DNA of 23,331 nucleotides, taken from NCBI GenBank assembly GCA_945866505.1, contig CAMBHH010000031.1, positions 1 through 23,331 on the forward strand, given 5' to 3'. The translations under genes and the position numbers were made by a program. The stretch's first letter is position 1; the number at the start of each line of letters is the position of its first letter. This stretch comes from Flavobacterium psychrophilum. GTDB taxonomy: Bacteria; Bacteroidota; Bacteroidia; Flavobacteriales; Flavobacteriaceae. The notes beneath the pieces are model-generated. The model did not search any database. It was not told the DNA's origin and saw only the letters and a program-made list of their open reading frames with translations. Positions 14,470 through 22,773 of the stretch are shown piece by piece.

Positions 14470-15468
14470 ATGAATAAAATCACAGCCGCAATCACTGCTG
14501 TTGGAGCTTATGTTCCAGACTACGTGCTTACAAACAAGATACTAGAAACATTAGTCGACACAAATGACGAGTGGATCACTTCACGAACTGGAATAAAAGA
14601 AAGACGAATTCTTAAAGATGATAGTAAAGGGACATCGTTTTTGGCCATAAATGCAGCATTAGACTTAATAAAAAAAGCAAACATTGATCCACTTGAAATA
14701 GATTTGCTTTTGATGGCAACTGCAACCGCAGATATGCCAGTTGCCTCTACAGGAGCTTATGTTGCCACTGAAATCGGAGCTACAAATGCTTTTGCTTACG
14801 ACTTACAGTCCGCTTGTTCCAGTTTTTTGTTCGGAATGTCAACTGCTGCAGCCTACATAGAATCAGGAAGATATAAAAAAGTATTATTAATAGGAGCCGA
14901 CAAAATGTCCTCTATTGTAGATTATACCGACAGAACAACTTGTATAATTTTTGGAGATGGTGCTGGAGCAGTTTTATTTGAACCAAATTTCGAAGGATTA
15001 GGTGTACAAGACGAGTACCTAAGAACTGACGGTGACGGAAGAGATTTTTTAAAAATGACTGCAGGAGGTTCGCTTTTACCGGCTTCAGAACAAACAGTTG
15101 GCGATAATCTTCATAATATTATGCAAGACGGAAAATCAGTTTTTAAATATGCTGTTACTTACATGGCTGATGCTTGTGAGATGATTATGAAGAGAAATAA
15201 TTTGACCCACGATGAGATTGCTTGGTTGGTTCCACATCAGGCAAATAAAAGAATTATTGATGCAACCGCCAATAGAATGGATTTGGAAGATTCAAAAGTA
15301 TTAATGAACATAGAAAGATACGGAAACACCACTTCGGCAACGCTTCCTCTAGTGTTAAGTGATTTTGAACATTTATTTAAAAAAGGAGATACTATTATAT
15401 TTGCCGCTTTTGGAGGAGGATTTTCTTGGGGATCTATTTATCTCAAATGGGCTTACGACAAAAATTAA
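14470..15468 (+). CDS. fabH: Beta-ketoacyl-ACP synthase III
   Basis: FabH starts fatty acid synthesis by condensing an acyl-CoA with malonyl-ACP. The 332-residue protein has the thiolase fold with the Cys-His-Asn triad: Cys116 in DLQSACSSF, His256 in WLVPHQANKRII and Asn286 in ERYGNTTSAT. DEWITSRTGIKERRI near residue 33-47 and the C-terminal FAAFGGGFSWGS are also typical of FabH. It starts 124 bases after the rpmF terminator and is followed 23 bases later by accB and then accC, so initiation and malonyl-CoA supply are grouped in one probable operon. No convincing -7 element was seen for it. FabH specificity (acetyl or branched acyl) cannot be read from sequence. Confidence 0.97.
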   Translation: MNKITAAITAVGAYVPDYVLTNKILETLVDTNDEWITSRTGIKERRILKDDSKGTSFLAINAALDLIKKANIDPLEIDLLLMATATADMPVASTGAYVATEIGATNAFAYDLQSACSSFLFGMSTAAAYIESGRYKKVLLIGADKMSSIVDYTDRTTCIIFGDGAGAVLFEPNFEGLGVQDEYLRTDGDGRDFLKMTAGGSLLPASEQTVGDNLHNIMQDGKSVFKYAVTYMADACEMIMKRNNLTHDEIAWLVPHQANKRIIDATANRMDLEDSKVLMNIERYGNTTSATLPLVLSDFEHLFKKGDTIIFAAFGGGFSWGSIYLKWAYDKN

Positions 15469-15491
15469 AATTAAATTAAAAACAAGTAATT

Positions 15492-15974
15492 ATGGATTTA
15501 AAAGAAATTCAAAATCTAATCAAATTTGTAGCAAATTCGGGAGTGGCCGAAGTTAAATTAGAGATGGATGATGTAAAAATCACCATTAGAACTACATTAG
15601 AAGGGAATGTATCGGAAGCCACTTATGTACAAATGCCGGCTCAGCCAGCACTGCAGCCAGCTGTCGTACCTCAACAAATTTCACCTGCACAAGCACCAGT
15701 ACCAGCAGCAGCTCCCGTTGCTGAAAATGCTAATTATATTACCATTAAATCTCCAATGATTGGTACCTTCTATAGAAAACCATCACCAGATAAACCTTTA
15801 TTTGTTGAAGTAGGAAGCACAGTTGCAAAAGGAAATGTTCTTTGTGTTATTGAAGCGATGAAATTATTTAATGAAATAGAATCAGAAGTTTCTGGAAAAA
15901 TCGTAAAAATTTTAGTGGATGATATGTCGCCTGTAGAATACGACCAACCATTATTCTTAGTAGATCCTTCTTAA
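15492..15974 (+). CDS. accB: Biotin carboxyl carrier protein of acetyl-CoA carboxylase
   Basis: AccB carries the biotin that shuttles CO2 from biotin carboxylase to the carboxyltransferase in acetyl-CoA carboxylase. The 160-residue protein has an N-terminal helical part (about residues 1-45), a Pro/Ala-rich linker (about 49-78) and a C-terminal biotinyl domain. The domain includes [14 protein letters not shown] and [12 protein letters not shown], where Lys124 in EAMKL is the biotin attachment site. It lies 23 bases after fabH and 89 bases before accC; a set of inverted heptamer repeats occupies that gap. Length and motifs are normal. Confidence 0.97.
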   Translation: MDLKEIQNLIKFVANSGVAEVKLEMDDVKITIRTTLEGNVSEATYVQMPAQPALQPAVVPQQISPAQAPVPAAAPVAENANYITIKSPMIGTFYRKPSPDKPLFVEVGSTVAKGNVLCVIEAMKLFNEIESEVSGKIVKILVDDMSPVEYDQPLFLVDPS

Positions 15975-15977
15975 GAA

Positions 15978-16054
15978 ATTATAAATTATGAATTATAAAT
16001 TATGATTTGGTTTTGCCTTTCATAACTTATAACTTATAACTCATAACTCATAAT
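15978..16054. repeat. Inverted arrays of 7-bp repeats between accB and accC
   Basis: Left arm: four tandem heptamers, ATTATAA, ATTATGA, ATTATAA, ATTATGA, at 15978-16005. Right arm: five heptamers on the opposite sense, 16020-16054, reading TCATAAC, TTATAAC, TTATAAC, TCATAAC, TCATAAT. A 14-base centre separates them. The arms could fold into a long imperfect hairpin. Confidence 0.8.
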
Positions 16055-16063
16055 TCAAAAAAA

Positions 16064-17410
16064 ATGTTTAAAAAAATATTAATTGCCAATAGAGGAGAAA
16101 TAGCACTTCGCATCATAAGAACTTGCAAGGAAATGGGAATCAAAACGGTAGCCGTTTATTCAACAGCCGATGCCGAAAGTTTGCATGTTAAATTTGCAGA
16201 TGAAGCAGTTTGCATTGGCCCACCTCCAAGCAACTTGTCGTATCTTAAAATGTCAAATATTATTGCTGCTGCCGAAATTACAAATGCAGATGCAATACAT
16301 CCAGGCTATGGATTTCTTTCTGAAAATTCAAAGTTTTCTAAAATATGTCAAGAACATCACATAAAATTCATCGGCGCAACACCTGAAATGATTGACAGAA
16401 TGGGCGATAAAGCTTCTGCCAAAGCAACAATGAAAGCTGCTGGAGTTCCTTGTGTTCCTGGCTCTGAAGGATTATTAGAATCATATGAACAAGCCCAAAA
16501 ACTTTCCAAAAAAATGGGTTATCCAGTAATGCTAAAAGCAACTGCTGGAGGTGGAGGAAAAGGAATGCGTGCCGTTTGGGCAGCAGAAGAGTTGCTGAAA
16601 GCTTGGGAAAGTGCCCGTCAAGAGTCAGCCGCAGCCTTCGGGAATGACGGAATGTACTTAGAGAAACTTATCGAAGAGCCAAGACATATCGAAATTCAAG
16701 TTGTTGGTGATGCATACGGAAAAGCGTGCCATTTGTCTGAAAGAGATTGTTCTGTACAAAGGCGTCATCAAAAATTGACCGAAGAAACTCCTTCTCCATT
16801 TATGACCGATGAATTGCGCAATAAAATGGGTGCGGCTGCAGTAAAGGCCGCAGAATTTATTAAGTATGAAGGTGCTGGAACTGTTGAGTTTTTGGTTGAT
16901 AAACACCGTAATTTCTACTTTATGGAAATGAATACTCGTATCCAAGTAGAACATCCAATAACCGAGCAAGTTATTGATTATGATTTAATCCGCGAGCAAA
17001 TTTTAGTTGCCGCAGGTGTACCAATTTCTGGTAAAAATTATTTGCCACAACTTCACGCTATAGAATGTCGAATCAATGCCGAAGATCCATTTAATGACTT
17101 TAGACCATCTCCAGGAAAAATAACGACACTTCATATGCCGGGAGGACACGGAGTTCGCTTGGACACACATGTTTACTCAGGCTACACTATTCCGCCCAAT
17201 TATGATTCTATGATTGCAAAGTTAATCACAACGGCTCAAACCCGCGAAGAAGCAATTAGCAAAATGAGAAGAGCTTTGGATGAATTTGTAATCGAAGGAA
17301 TAAAAACAACCATTCCTTTCCATAGACAGTTGATGGATGATCCGCGTTATATTTCTGGGGATTATACCACCGCTTTTATGGACACTTTTAAAATGAATGA
17401 CCCGGAATAA
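16064..17410 (+). CDS. accC: Acetyl-CoA carboxylase, biotin carboxylase subunit
   Basis: AccC uses ATP and bicarbonate to carboxylate the biotin on AccB. The 448-residue length is standard. It starts [20 protein letters not shown]. The ATP-grasp domain shows [13 protein letters not shown] (glycine-rich loop about residues 160-171) and [14 protein letters not shown] (about 288-301, containing the catalytic Arg and Glu). The C-terminal ECRINAEDP and [15 protein letters not shown] segments are conserved in biotin carboxylases. It follows accB across a repeat-containing gap and ends with a terminator at 17432. Co-transcription with fabH and accB is likely. Confidence 0.97.
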   Translation: MFKKILIANRGEIALRIIRTCKEMGIKTVAVYSTADAESLHVKFADEAVCIGPPPSNLSYLKMSNIIAAAEITNADAIHPGYGFLSENSKFSKICQEHHIKFIGATPEMIDRMGDKASAKATMKAAGVPCVPGSEGLLESYEQAQKLSKKMGYPVMLKATAGGGGKGMRAVWAAEELLKAWESARQESAAAFGNDGMYLEKLIEEPRHIEIQVVGDAYGKACHLSERDCSVQRRHQKLTEETPSPFMTDELRNKMGAAAVKAAEFIKYEGAGTVEFLVDKHRNFYFMEMNTRIQVEHPITEQVIDYDLIREQILVAAGVPISGKNYLPQLHAIECRINAEDPFNDFRPSPGKITTLHMPGGHGVRLDTHVYSGYTIPPNYDSMIAKLITTAQTREEAISKMRRALDEFVIEGIKTTIPFHRQLMDDPRYISGDYTTAFMDTFKMNDPE

Positions 17411-17431
17411 TAAAATATATTCAAAATTTAT

Positions 17432-17467
17432 AACAGCTGTAATATTAATTTTCAGCTGTTTTTTTTA
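17432..17467 (+). terminator. Intrinsic terminator after accC
   Basis: AACAGCTG (17432-17439) pairs with CAGCTGTT (17453-17460) around a 13-base loop, followed by a run of Ts to 17467. Confidence 0.8.
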
Positions 17468-17481
17468 TTAGGTGTAAATCC

Positions 17482-17489
17482 TAATTTTG
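17482..17489 (+). promoter_or_regulatory. Putative mtgA promoter, -7 element
   Basis: TAATTTTG matches TAnnTTTG, about 48 bases before the mtgA ATG and directly after the accC terminator. No TTG at the usual spacing is clear. Confidence 0.45.
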
Positions 17490-17537
17490 TAACCAAAATT
17501 AAATATTTACTTTTATAGAAAATACAAAGACAAGGTA

Positions 17538-18278
17538 ATGGCAACCAAAATAACAGCAAAAAAATCGAAACAACCCTCAAAAAAAGGATCAGGAACTTTC
17601 ATCAGTAAAGTCAAACGGTTTTTATTTAAGGCAATGCTTTGGTTTTTTGGACTGTCAATTTTTTTTGTAGTGTTATACAAATTTGTCCCAGTGCCATTTA
17701 CTCCGTTGATGGCTATTCGCGTTGTCGAAAATAAACTGGCGGGTAAAGAAAATTACTTCAGCCACGATTGGGAACCTATTGAAAATATTTCTCCTAACTT
17801 ACAAAAAGCCGTAATCGCTAGTGAAGACGGGACTTTTTTGATTCATAACGGTTTCGATTTTACTGCAATGCAAAAAGCATATAAAAACAACGAAAGAGGG
17901 CGGAGAATAAAAGGTGGAAGCACTATTTCGCAACAAACAGCCAAAAATGTTTTTCTTTGGCAAGGAAGAAGTTATTTACGAAAAGGGTTGGAAGCTTATT
18001 TCACGGTTTTAATTGAATTTATTTGGGGAAAAGAACGCATTATGGAAGTCTATCTCAACAGCATCGAAATGGGAAATGGCGTTTATGGAGCTCAAGCTGC
18101 AACCCGATATTGGTACAGAAAAGATGCCGTTACCCTAACGAAAATGCAAGCTGCTGGAATTGCCGCCATTTTGCCTAACCCGAGAAAATATTCTGCTACA
18201 AGTTCCTCGTCTTACATCAATAATAGAAAAGCTAAAATTGTTCGGATTATGAGTTATATTGGTAAGATCGAGTATTAA
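17538..18278 (+). CDS. mtgA: Monofunctional peptidoglycan glycosyltransferase
   Basis: MtgA polymerises lipid II into glycan chains in the periplasm without transpeptidase activity. The 246-residue protein has a basic N-terminus, a single membrane anchor (about residues 28-50) and a GT51 domain. The catalytic Glu is in ASEDGTF (about residue 96), followed by KGGSTISQQTAKNVFL (about 125-140), ERIMEVYLNSIEMGNGVYGAQAAT and AAGIAAILPNPRKYSA, the five motifs expected of the family. The length, with no penicillin-binding domain, fits the monofunctional class. It has its own promoter-like element after the accC terminator and is convergent with the TonB receptor gene across a 100-base repeat-containing gap. 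Confidence 0.96.
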   Translation: MATKITAKKSKQPSKKGSGTFISKVKRFLFKAMLWFFGLSIFFVVLYKFVPVPFTPLMAIRVVENKLAGKENYFSHDWEPIENISPNLQKAVIASEDGTFLIHNGFDFTAMQKAYKNNERGRRIKGGSTISQQTAKNVFLWQGRSYLRKGLEAYFTVLIEFIWGKERIMEVYLNSIEMGNGVYGAQAATRYWYRKDAVTLTKMQAAGIAAILPNPRKYSATSSSSYINNRKAKIVRIMSYIGKIEY

Positions 18279-18385
18279 TAATTTACCGCAAATTCGCAAA
18301 TTTTTTTAGATAATAAAAGTTTTATAATTTGTGACCCGAGACCAAAGGTCGAACAGGCGAAGCAATTTGCGGTGAAATAAATTAT
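18278..18385. repeat. Inverted-repeat element between mtgA and the TonB receptor gene
   Basis: ATAATTTA plus ACCGCAAATT at 18278-18294 recurs in inverted form at 18364-18385 (AATTTGCGGT then TAAATTAT) with a few bases inserted. Inside is a smaller hairpin, GACC-AAA-GGTC at 18340-18350. The arms reach into both stop codons, so it may act as a bidirectional terminator or be a small interspersed element. Confidence 0.55.
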
Positions 18386-20589
18386 AAATTGAAATTCAAT
18401 CCCAAAACAATATTTCTTCCAATGTTTGGAATGCCGTCTGTTTTCAAACGCGAAAGATGAGCAATATAGGTTTTGTCGAACAAATTATTGCCGTTTAAAT
18501 TGACATCAAATGCAGTTTTTCCTAATTTTATTTTTCCTCCAAAGCCAAGATTTAATAATGTATAACCATTCGTTTTTGTTTCAAAACCGCTAACATTATT
18601 TTGATTGAAAGTGGAGGAAACGTTCAAAGTAGCAAAACCTTCTTCCAACCAATTATTAATCTTGAATTCAGTTCGAATGGTGTTATTCCAGTTGTTGGCC
18701 GGAATTAACGGCAAGTAATCTCCATTCTTTTTTTTGCCAGTAACAGTTTCGAAACTGGTTTCATAATGCAACCAATCTAGCGGATGAGGATGAAAATGAA
18801 GTCCGATTTCACCACCATAAAGTTTTGCATTATCTTGTGTATAGGCAAAAACATCGTTGTTGTCAATTACATCTCCTCTTGGCGAGGTATAGATATAATT
18901 GTTGATATTGTTATAAAATCCATTGACAAAAAACTCGAAATGGCTGCTTTTGTATTCTAAATTCAAGTCGGTTTGAACATTTTGTTCTGTTTTCAAATCG
19001 GAATTTCCTACTTCATACCGATTCGTTCCTTCGTGAACGCCGTTTGATGTTAATTCAGCCAAATTTGGCGCTCGAAATCCAGAAGCTAAATTAGCTCTTA
19101 GAATAAAATCTTTAGCCAAATTAGTTTTGTAACCTAAAGAAGCATTAAAACTATTGTATGATTTGTCAATAGCGTCAAAAGATCCTACTTCACCAGAAAT
19201 TCCTTGCGCTATAGTTACAATTTGTCTATTATCGAAACGCAAACCCCCTTGCAATACATTCGATTTCCATTCGTAATTTCCAGTTCCAAAGACTCCAAAA
19301 TCATTGGTAGTAGCATCAGGAATCAAGTATTCTTCACCTGAATTGGAATTGGTTTGATTCATTCCTTGAATTCCAAAGATTGATTCTAGTTTCCCAAATT
19401 TTGGCAGATGGTATTTTGCATTGTAATTGAACGTTTTGAGTTTCATATGCAAAACAGCAATATTCCCTTCTTCTAATTCGCTACGATTATTATCAATATA
19501 TCCTAAATCGACGTCTAATTTCGAGTTTTTAAAGAAGAAAATACTATTCAAACTTAACAGATTATTATCAATAGCCTGACTCGGAAACATAGTTTTTTTG
19601 CTAGTTGATTGTTCGGAAATGCCATTTTCAGGAATTCCTAAATCTAGTTTATTTAAATTATAACGGAAAACAGTGGACAACTTCGAGTTGCTGTAGCCAA
19701 TTCCTGTTTTGAAATCGGTTTCATTGTAACGCGTATTAGTGACTTGGTCTCCAACCGGAACTTTATAATCTGAATGAGTGTTGTATGTTCCTCGCGCCAA
19801 GAATTTCCAATTTTCGGTCGATGTTTTTATTCCTATAGAGGAATTGCTTCCCAACGTATTGGAGAAAAATTTCTGACTGAAATCTGTTTTGAAAGTACCT
19901 GAATTGGCAAATTTTTCAGGGTTAAAATATAAAACCCCACCCAGGGCATCCGATCCATAGAGTAAGGAAGCTGGCCCTTTAATAACTTCAACACTTTCGA
20001 CTCCAGCATCGTTCAATCCCAAACCGTGCTCATCACCAAACTGCTGATTTTCTATTCTAACTCCTTGCGAATACACTAAAACCCTATTGGCACTCAATCC
20101 ACGAATTACCGGTTTGCCAATAGAAGTTCCTGTTGAAATTTGCGAAACGCCTGGAATTGTTGCCAAACCTTCTATTAAGGTAGCAGTTCCTTGTTGCTGT
20201 AATTCTTTGATGGTTGCGTGGTCGACTTTCATCACATTTTGCGATTGAATTTTATTGAAAGCAGTAGAAACAATAACCTCATCCATTTGGAAAACCGTTA
20301 TCTCTAAAGTAGTATTTAGAGAGGTCTCCTTTTGTTGAATATTGATGGTCGTGTTTTGGGTTGCAAATCCTATAAGTTCGAATGCTATTTTTACTTTTCC
20401 TAAGGGAATATTCAATAGCGAATATTTTCCGTTTTCATCGGTCGTAGTACCTTTGTGTGTTTCTGGAGCGTAAATAGAAACTCCCTTTAACGGTTGGTTT
20501 TTAGTATCTGTTACAATTCCTGAAATGCTATTTTGTGCTTGAAGCATAGCTGAAAACCCCAAGAATAGGGTAATAATTATTTTTTTCAT
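18382..20589 (-). CDS. TonB-dependent outer-membrane receptor, probable metal-linked
   Basis: A 735-residue outer-membrane receptor that imports a ligand using TonB energy. From ATG 20589 there is a signal peptide (MKKIIITLFLGFSAMLQAQ), a carboxypeptidase-type regulatory beta-sandwich (about residues 22-100: SGIVTDTKNQPLKGVSIYAP, TTTDENGKYSLLNIPLG), a TonB-box-like segment DEVIVST, a plug domain with KPVIRGLSANRVLVY and VEVIKGPASLLYGSDALGGV, then a 22-strand-type barrel ending in LNGNNLFDKTYIAHLSRLKTDGIPNIGRNIVLGLNFNL, with the usual aromatic end. The frame is open to an earlier ATG at 20622, but that codon sits inside a palindrome and would add residues before the signal peptide. The His-rich small membrane protein upstream suggests a metal such as zinc or copper as ligand; this is inference. 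Confidence 0.93.
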   Translation of the reverse strand: MKKIIITLFLGFSAMLQAQNSISGIVTDTKNQPLKGVSIYAPETHKGTTTDENGKYSLLNIPLGKVKIAFELIGFATQNTTINIQQKETSLNTTLEITVFQMDEVIVSTAFNKIQSQNVMKVDHATIKELQQQGTATLIEGLATIPGVSQISTGTSIGKPVIRGLSANRVLVYSQGVRIENQQFGDEHGLGLNDAGVESVEVIKGPASLLYGSDALGGVLYFNPEKFANSGTFKTDFSQKFFSNTLGSNSSIGIKTSTENWKFLARGTYNTHSDYKVPVGDQVTNTRYNETDFKTGIGYSNSKLSTVFRYNLNKLDLGIPENGISEQSTSKKTMFPSQAIDNNLLSLNSIFFFKNSKLDVDLGYIDNNRSELEEGNIAVLHMKLKTFNYNAKYHLPKFGKLESIFGIQGMNQTNSNSGEEYLIPDATTNDFGVFGTGNYEWKSNVLQGGLRFDNRQIVTIAQGISGEVGSFDAIDKSYNSFNASLGYKTNLAKDFILRANLASGFRAPNLAELTSNGVHEGTNRYEVGNSDLKTEQNVQTDLNLEYKSSHFEFFVNGFYNNINNYIYTSPRGDVIDNNDVFAYTQDNAKLYGGEIGLHFHPHPLDWLHYETSFETVTGKKKNGDYLPLIPANNWNNTIRTEFKINNWLEEGFATLNVSSTFNQNNVSGFETKTNGYTLLNLGFGGKIKLGKTAFDVNLNGNNLFDKTYIAHLSRLKTDGIPNIGRNIVLGLNFNL

Positions 20590-20620
20590 TTGAAATGATT
20601 TTATCGTTGTATTGAAGTTC

Positions 20621-20653
20621 ATACCTATCAGGTTTTTAAAACCTGTTAGGTAT
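20621..20653. repeat. 33-bp near-perfect palindrome upstream of the TonB receptor gene
   Basis: ATACCTATCAGGTTTT (20621-20636) faces AAAACCTGTTAGGTAT (20638-20653) around a single T, with one mismatch. It lies between the His-rich protein gene and the receptor gene on the minus strand. AACCTGTTAGGTT-like palindromes are, as I recall, widespread between Flavobacterium genes; it may be an interspersed repeat, a terminator or an operator. Confidence 0.75.
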
Positions 20654-20674
20654 TTTAGAAATTACTAAAATATT

Positions 20675-21025
20675 TTAAACAATAAAAATCGGGGGAGCAC
20701 GAAGCGCAAAAAGGCTTCCTTTAAAGAATTGGGTAATCCCTTTGGATCTACAAAAGGAATATTCCGAAGAAAAGGTTGTTTTTTGGAATTCAAAATAATG
20801 AATATCTGAAGCTAAAAAACTACCTACTGAAAAATGACACACAAAACAGTGATCAAAATCGTGGTGTTGATGCGTAATTTCGTGGCTTGACGCGTATTTG
20901 TGGTGACATTCCTTTTCAGAAAGCTGTTTAGCTAAGTGTTCATAAGTATGCACAAATTGAAACAGCATTGCAAATAATACTGCAAATGCCAGGAAAGTGT
21001 TTATTATACCAAATTTCTTTTTCAT
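20675..21025 (-). CDS. His/Cys-rich small membrane protein (DUF2946-like)
   Basis: A 116-residue protein from ATG 21025. It has an N-terminal hydrophobic anchor or signal (MKKKFGIINTFLAFAVLFAMLFQFVHTYEH), then a histidine- and cysteine-rich stretch (ECHHKYASSHEITHQHHDFDHCFVCHFSVGSF) with a CxxC, and ends FALRAPPIF. The His-rich region plus a terminal R-A-P-P resembles DUF2946-type proteins found beside metal-linked TonB receptors. A metal-binding role is likely; which metal is unknown. The frame opens upstream to a TTG at 21049, but a -7 promoter element ends six bases before the ATG, so 21025 is preferred. It is followed by the receptor gene after an 85-base gap containing a palindrome. Confidence 0.75.
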   Translation of the reverse strand: MKKKFGIINTFLAFAVLFAMLFQFVHTYEHLAKQLSEKECHHKYASSHEITHQHHDFDHCFVCHFSVGSFLASDIHYFEFQKTTFSSEYSFCRSKGITQFFKGSLFALRAPPIFIV

Positions 21026-21031
21026 TTGCTG

Positions 21032-21039
21032 CAAATATA
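21032..21039 (-). promoter_or_regulatory. Putative promoter of the His-rich protein gene, -7 element
   Basis: The reverse strand reads TATATTTG, a full match to TAnnTTTG, ending six bases before the ATG at 21025. The implied leader is almost absent. Confidence 0.6.
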
Positions 21040-21054
21040 GAAATAGCAAAGAAA

Positions 21055-21097
21055 AAATCCAGCTAACTTTTTAATTAATTTAAAGTCAACTGGATTT
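21055..21097 (-). terminator. Intrinsic terminator after asd
   Basis: A 16-base arm at 21082-21097 pairs with 21055-21070 with two mismatches around an 11-base loop. On the minus strand it is followed by a T run, and it lies 20 bases past the asd stop. Confidence 0.7.
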
Positions 21098-21116
21098 TAT
21101 AATGTATTAAAATGGT

Positions 21117-22106
21117 TTAAACCAAATTATGAGCTACTAAATATTGTGCAATTTGAATGGTATTTGTTGCAGCGCCTTTTCTCAAATTATCGGCTACAAT
21201 CCACATATTTAGGGTATTGGCTTGGCTTTCGTCACGGCGAATTCTACCTACAAAAACATCATTTTTACCTTCAGAATATCGCGGCATTGGATAAGTAAAA
21301 GTGTCTAGATTGTCTTGAACCACGATTCCATCGGTTTGACTTAAAATAGTTCTTACTTCGTTTACATCAAAATCATTGCTAAATTCGACATTAACAGCTT
21401 CGCTATGACCACCAACTACTGGAACGCGAACCGCTGTAGCAGTAACTTTGATAGAGTCATCACTTAATATTTTTTTGGTTTCTTTTACCAATTTCATTTC
21501 TTCTTTGGTATAACCATTATCTTCAAAACTATCGCATTGTGGAATACAGTTGCGGTTGATTTTGTATTTATAAACCATATCGCCTTCTATTCCTGCACAT
21601 TCATTTTCAAATTGTTGAACCGCTTTTACACCCGTTCCAGTAATAGACTGGTATGTAGAAACTACGACGCGCTTGATGTTGTATTTTTTGTGTAAAGGGG
21701 CTAAGGCCAAAACCATTTGAATTGTAGAACAGTTTGGATTAGCAATGATTTTATCTTCTTTGGTCAATTCGTTCGCATTGATTTCAGGAACAATTAATTT
21801 TTTGGTTGGATCCATTCTCCAAGCCGAAGAGTTGTCGATTACTGTTGTTCCGGCGGCAGCGAATTTTGGTGCCCAATCTAAAGAAGTTTGCCCTCCAGCT
21901 GAAAAAACGGCAATATCTGCTTTCATATCAACAGCAGTTTGTAATCCTACAACGGTGTGTTTTTGTCCTTTAAATTCAATTACTTTTCCAACTGATCTTT
22001 CAGAAGCAACCAAGATTAATTCTGTGTATGGAAAATTGGTTTCTTCAATTACTTTTAACATTATTTCGCCAACCATTCCTGTGGCACCTACTACTGCAAG
22101 TTTCAT
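21117..22106 (-). CDS. asd: Aspartate-semialdehyde dehydrogenase
   Basis: Asd reduces aspartyl phosphate to aspartate semialdehyde, the branch point to lysine, diaminopimelate, methionine and threonine. The 329-residue protein begins MKLAVVGATGMVGEIML (NADP-binding G-x-x-G-x-x-G). The catalytic Cys126 lies in ANPNCSTIQ and the general-base His234 in VVGGHSEAVNVE; SAWRMDP near residue 95-101 and the C-terminal NLRKGAATNTIQIAQYL are further family landmarks. It has the best promoter of the window upstream (TTG, 19 bases, TATTTTTG) and a terminator downstream, so it looks like a single-gene transcript. A perfect 22-bp palindrome lies just upstream of the promoter. Confidence 0.97.
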   Translation of the reverse strand: MKLAVVGATGMVGEIMLKVIEETNFPYTELILVASERSVGKVIEFKGQKHTVVGLQTAVDMKADIAVFSAGGQTSLDWAPKFAAAGTTVIDNSSAWRMDPTKKLIVPEINANELTKEDKIIANPNCSTIQMVLALAPLHKKYNIKRVVVSTYQSITGTGVKAVQQFENECAGIEGDMVYKYKINRNCIPQCDSFEDNGYTKEEMKLVKETKKILSDDSIKVTATAVRVPVVGGHSEAVNVEFSNDFDVNEVRTILSQTDGIVVQDNLDTFTYPMPRYSEGKNDVFVGRIRRDESQANTLNMWIVADNLRKGAATNTIQIAQYLVAHNLV

Positions 22107-22143
22107 ATTATTTATTTTAAATTTTATTTCTAATTGTGAAATA

Positions 22144-22173
22144 CAAAAATATGTAATATTAAAACGATAACAA
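22144..22173 (-). promoter_or_regulatory. asd promoter
   Basis: On the reverse strand, TTG at 22173-22171, a 19-base spacer, then TATTTTTG at 22151-22144: both Bacteroidota elements at the standard distance. The leader is about 30 bases. Confidence 0.8.
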
Positions 22174-22194
22174 GCATGTTAACAAAAAATAACA

Positions 22195-22216
22195 AATTGT
22201 TATATTTATAACAATT
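22195..22216. promoter_or_regulatory. Perfect 22-bp palindrome upstream of the asd promoter, possible operator
   Basis: AATTGTTATA at 22195-22204, centre TT, then TATAACAATT at 22207-22216. It starts 22 bases upstream of the asd -33 element. It may be a binding site for a dimeric regulator; the regulator is unknown. Confidence 0.5.
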
Positions 22217-22225
22217 GTAAAAAAG

Positions 22226-22247
22226 AACCACGCTGTTGGGCGTGGTT
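22226..22247 (-). terminator. Intrinsic terminator after mscL
   Basis: AACCACGC (22226-22233) pairs perfectly with GCGTGGTT (22240-22247) around a 6-base loop. On the minus strand a run of Ts follows, 28 bases past the mscL stop. Confidence 0.82.
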
Positions 22248-22275
22248 TAGTTAGAATATATAATGAAGCGGAAAT

Positions 22276-22692
22276 TTATTTTTTCAGTAAATCTCTGATT
22301 TGGGTCAATAATTCTTCTTGGGTTGGACCAGCTGGTGCAGGGGCAACAACCACTTCTTTCTTTTTGGCTTTTTCAGCTGCTCTTAAAACAACAAAAATAA
22401 AGAATGCAATAATAACAAAGTTAATAATAGCTTGTACTAGATTCCCGTATGTCATAACGGCAGCTCCAGCAGTTTTCGCAGCAGCTAAATCAGCATAACT
22501 GTTTCCATCAAGTGCAAGAAATTTTTGAGTAAAATCTATTCCACCAGTAAGTAATCCTACGATAGGCATAATAATATCATCGACAGCAGAGCCAACAATT
22601 TTGCCAAATGCACCACCAATAACAACCGCAGTTGCTAAACTTAATACGTCACCCTTCATTAAAGAAGCTTTAAAATCAGCGAAAAATCCCAT
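22276..22692 (-). CDS. mscL: Large-conductance mechanosensitive channel
   Basis: MscL opens a wide pore under membrane tension and releases solutes on osmotic downshock. The 138-residue protein starts [43 protein letters not shown], the amphipathic N-terminal helix and first membrane helix with the pore glycines. A short periplasmic loop follows, then [25 protein letters not shown] as the second membrane helix, and a charged C-terminal helix ([13 protein letters not shown]). Length and motifs are normal. A terminator follows. It lies 81 bases downstream of the alanine racemase gene on the same strand; no -7 element was seen in that gap. Confidence 0.97.
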   Translation of the reverse strand: MGFFADFKASLMKGDVLSLATAVVIGGAFGKIVGSAVDDIIMPIVGLLTGGIDFTQKFLALDGNSYADLAAAKTAGAAVMTYGNLVQAIINFVIIAFFIFVVLRAAEKAKKKEVVVAPAPAGPTQEELLTQIRDLLKK

Positions 22693-22773
22693 AATGTTAA
22701 TTTTTTGGTTAAAAAAATTTTTTTTGTTTAACGAAGTTATGAAAAAATAATTAAATTAACATAATTTTAATAA

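Noticed and set aside
15978..16054. CRISPR-like array
   Set aside because: Units are 7 bp, contiguous, without spacers, and inverted across a centre; there are no cas genes.
20590..20622. Upstream ATG of the TonB receptor
   Set aside because: It would place eleven residues before a clear signal peptide, and the ATG lies in the arm of a palindrome.
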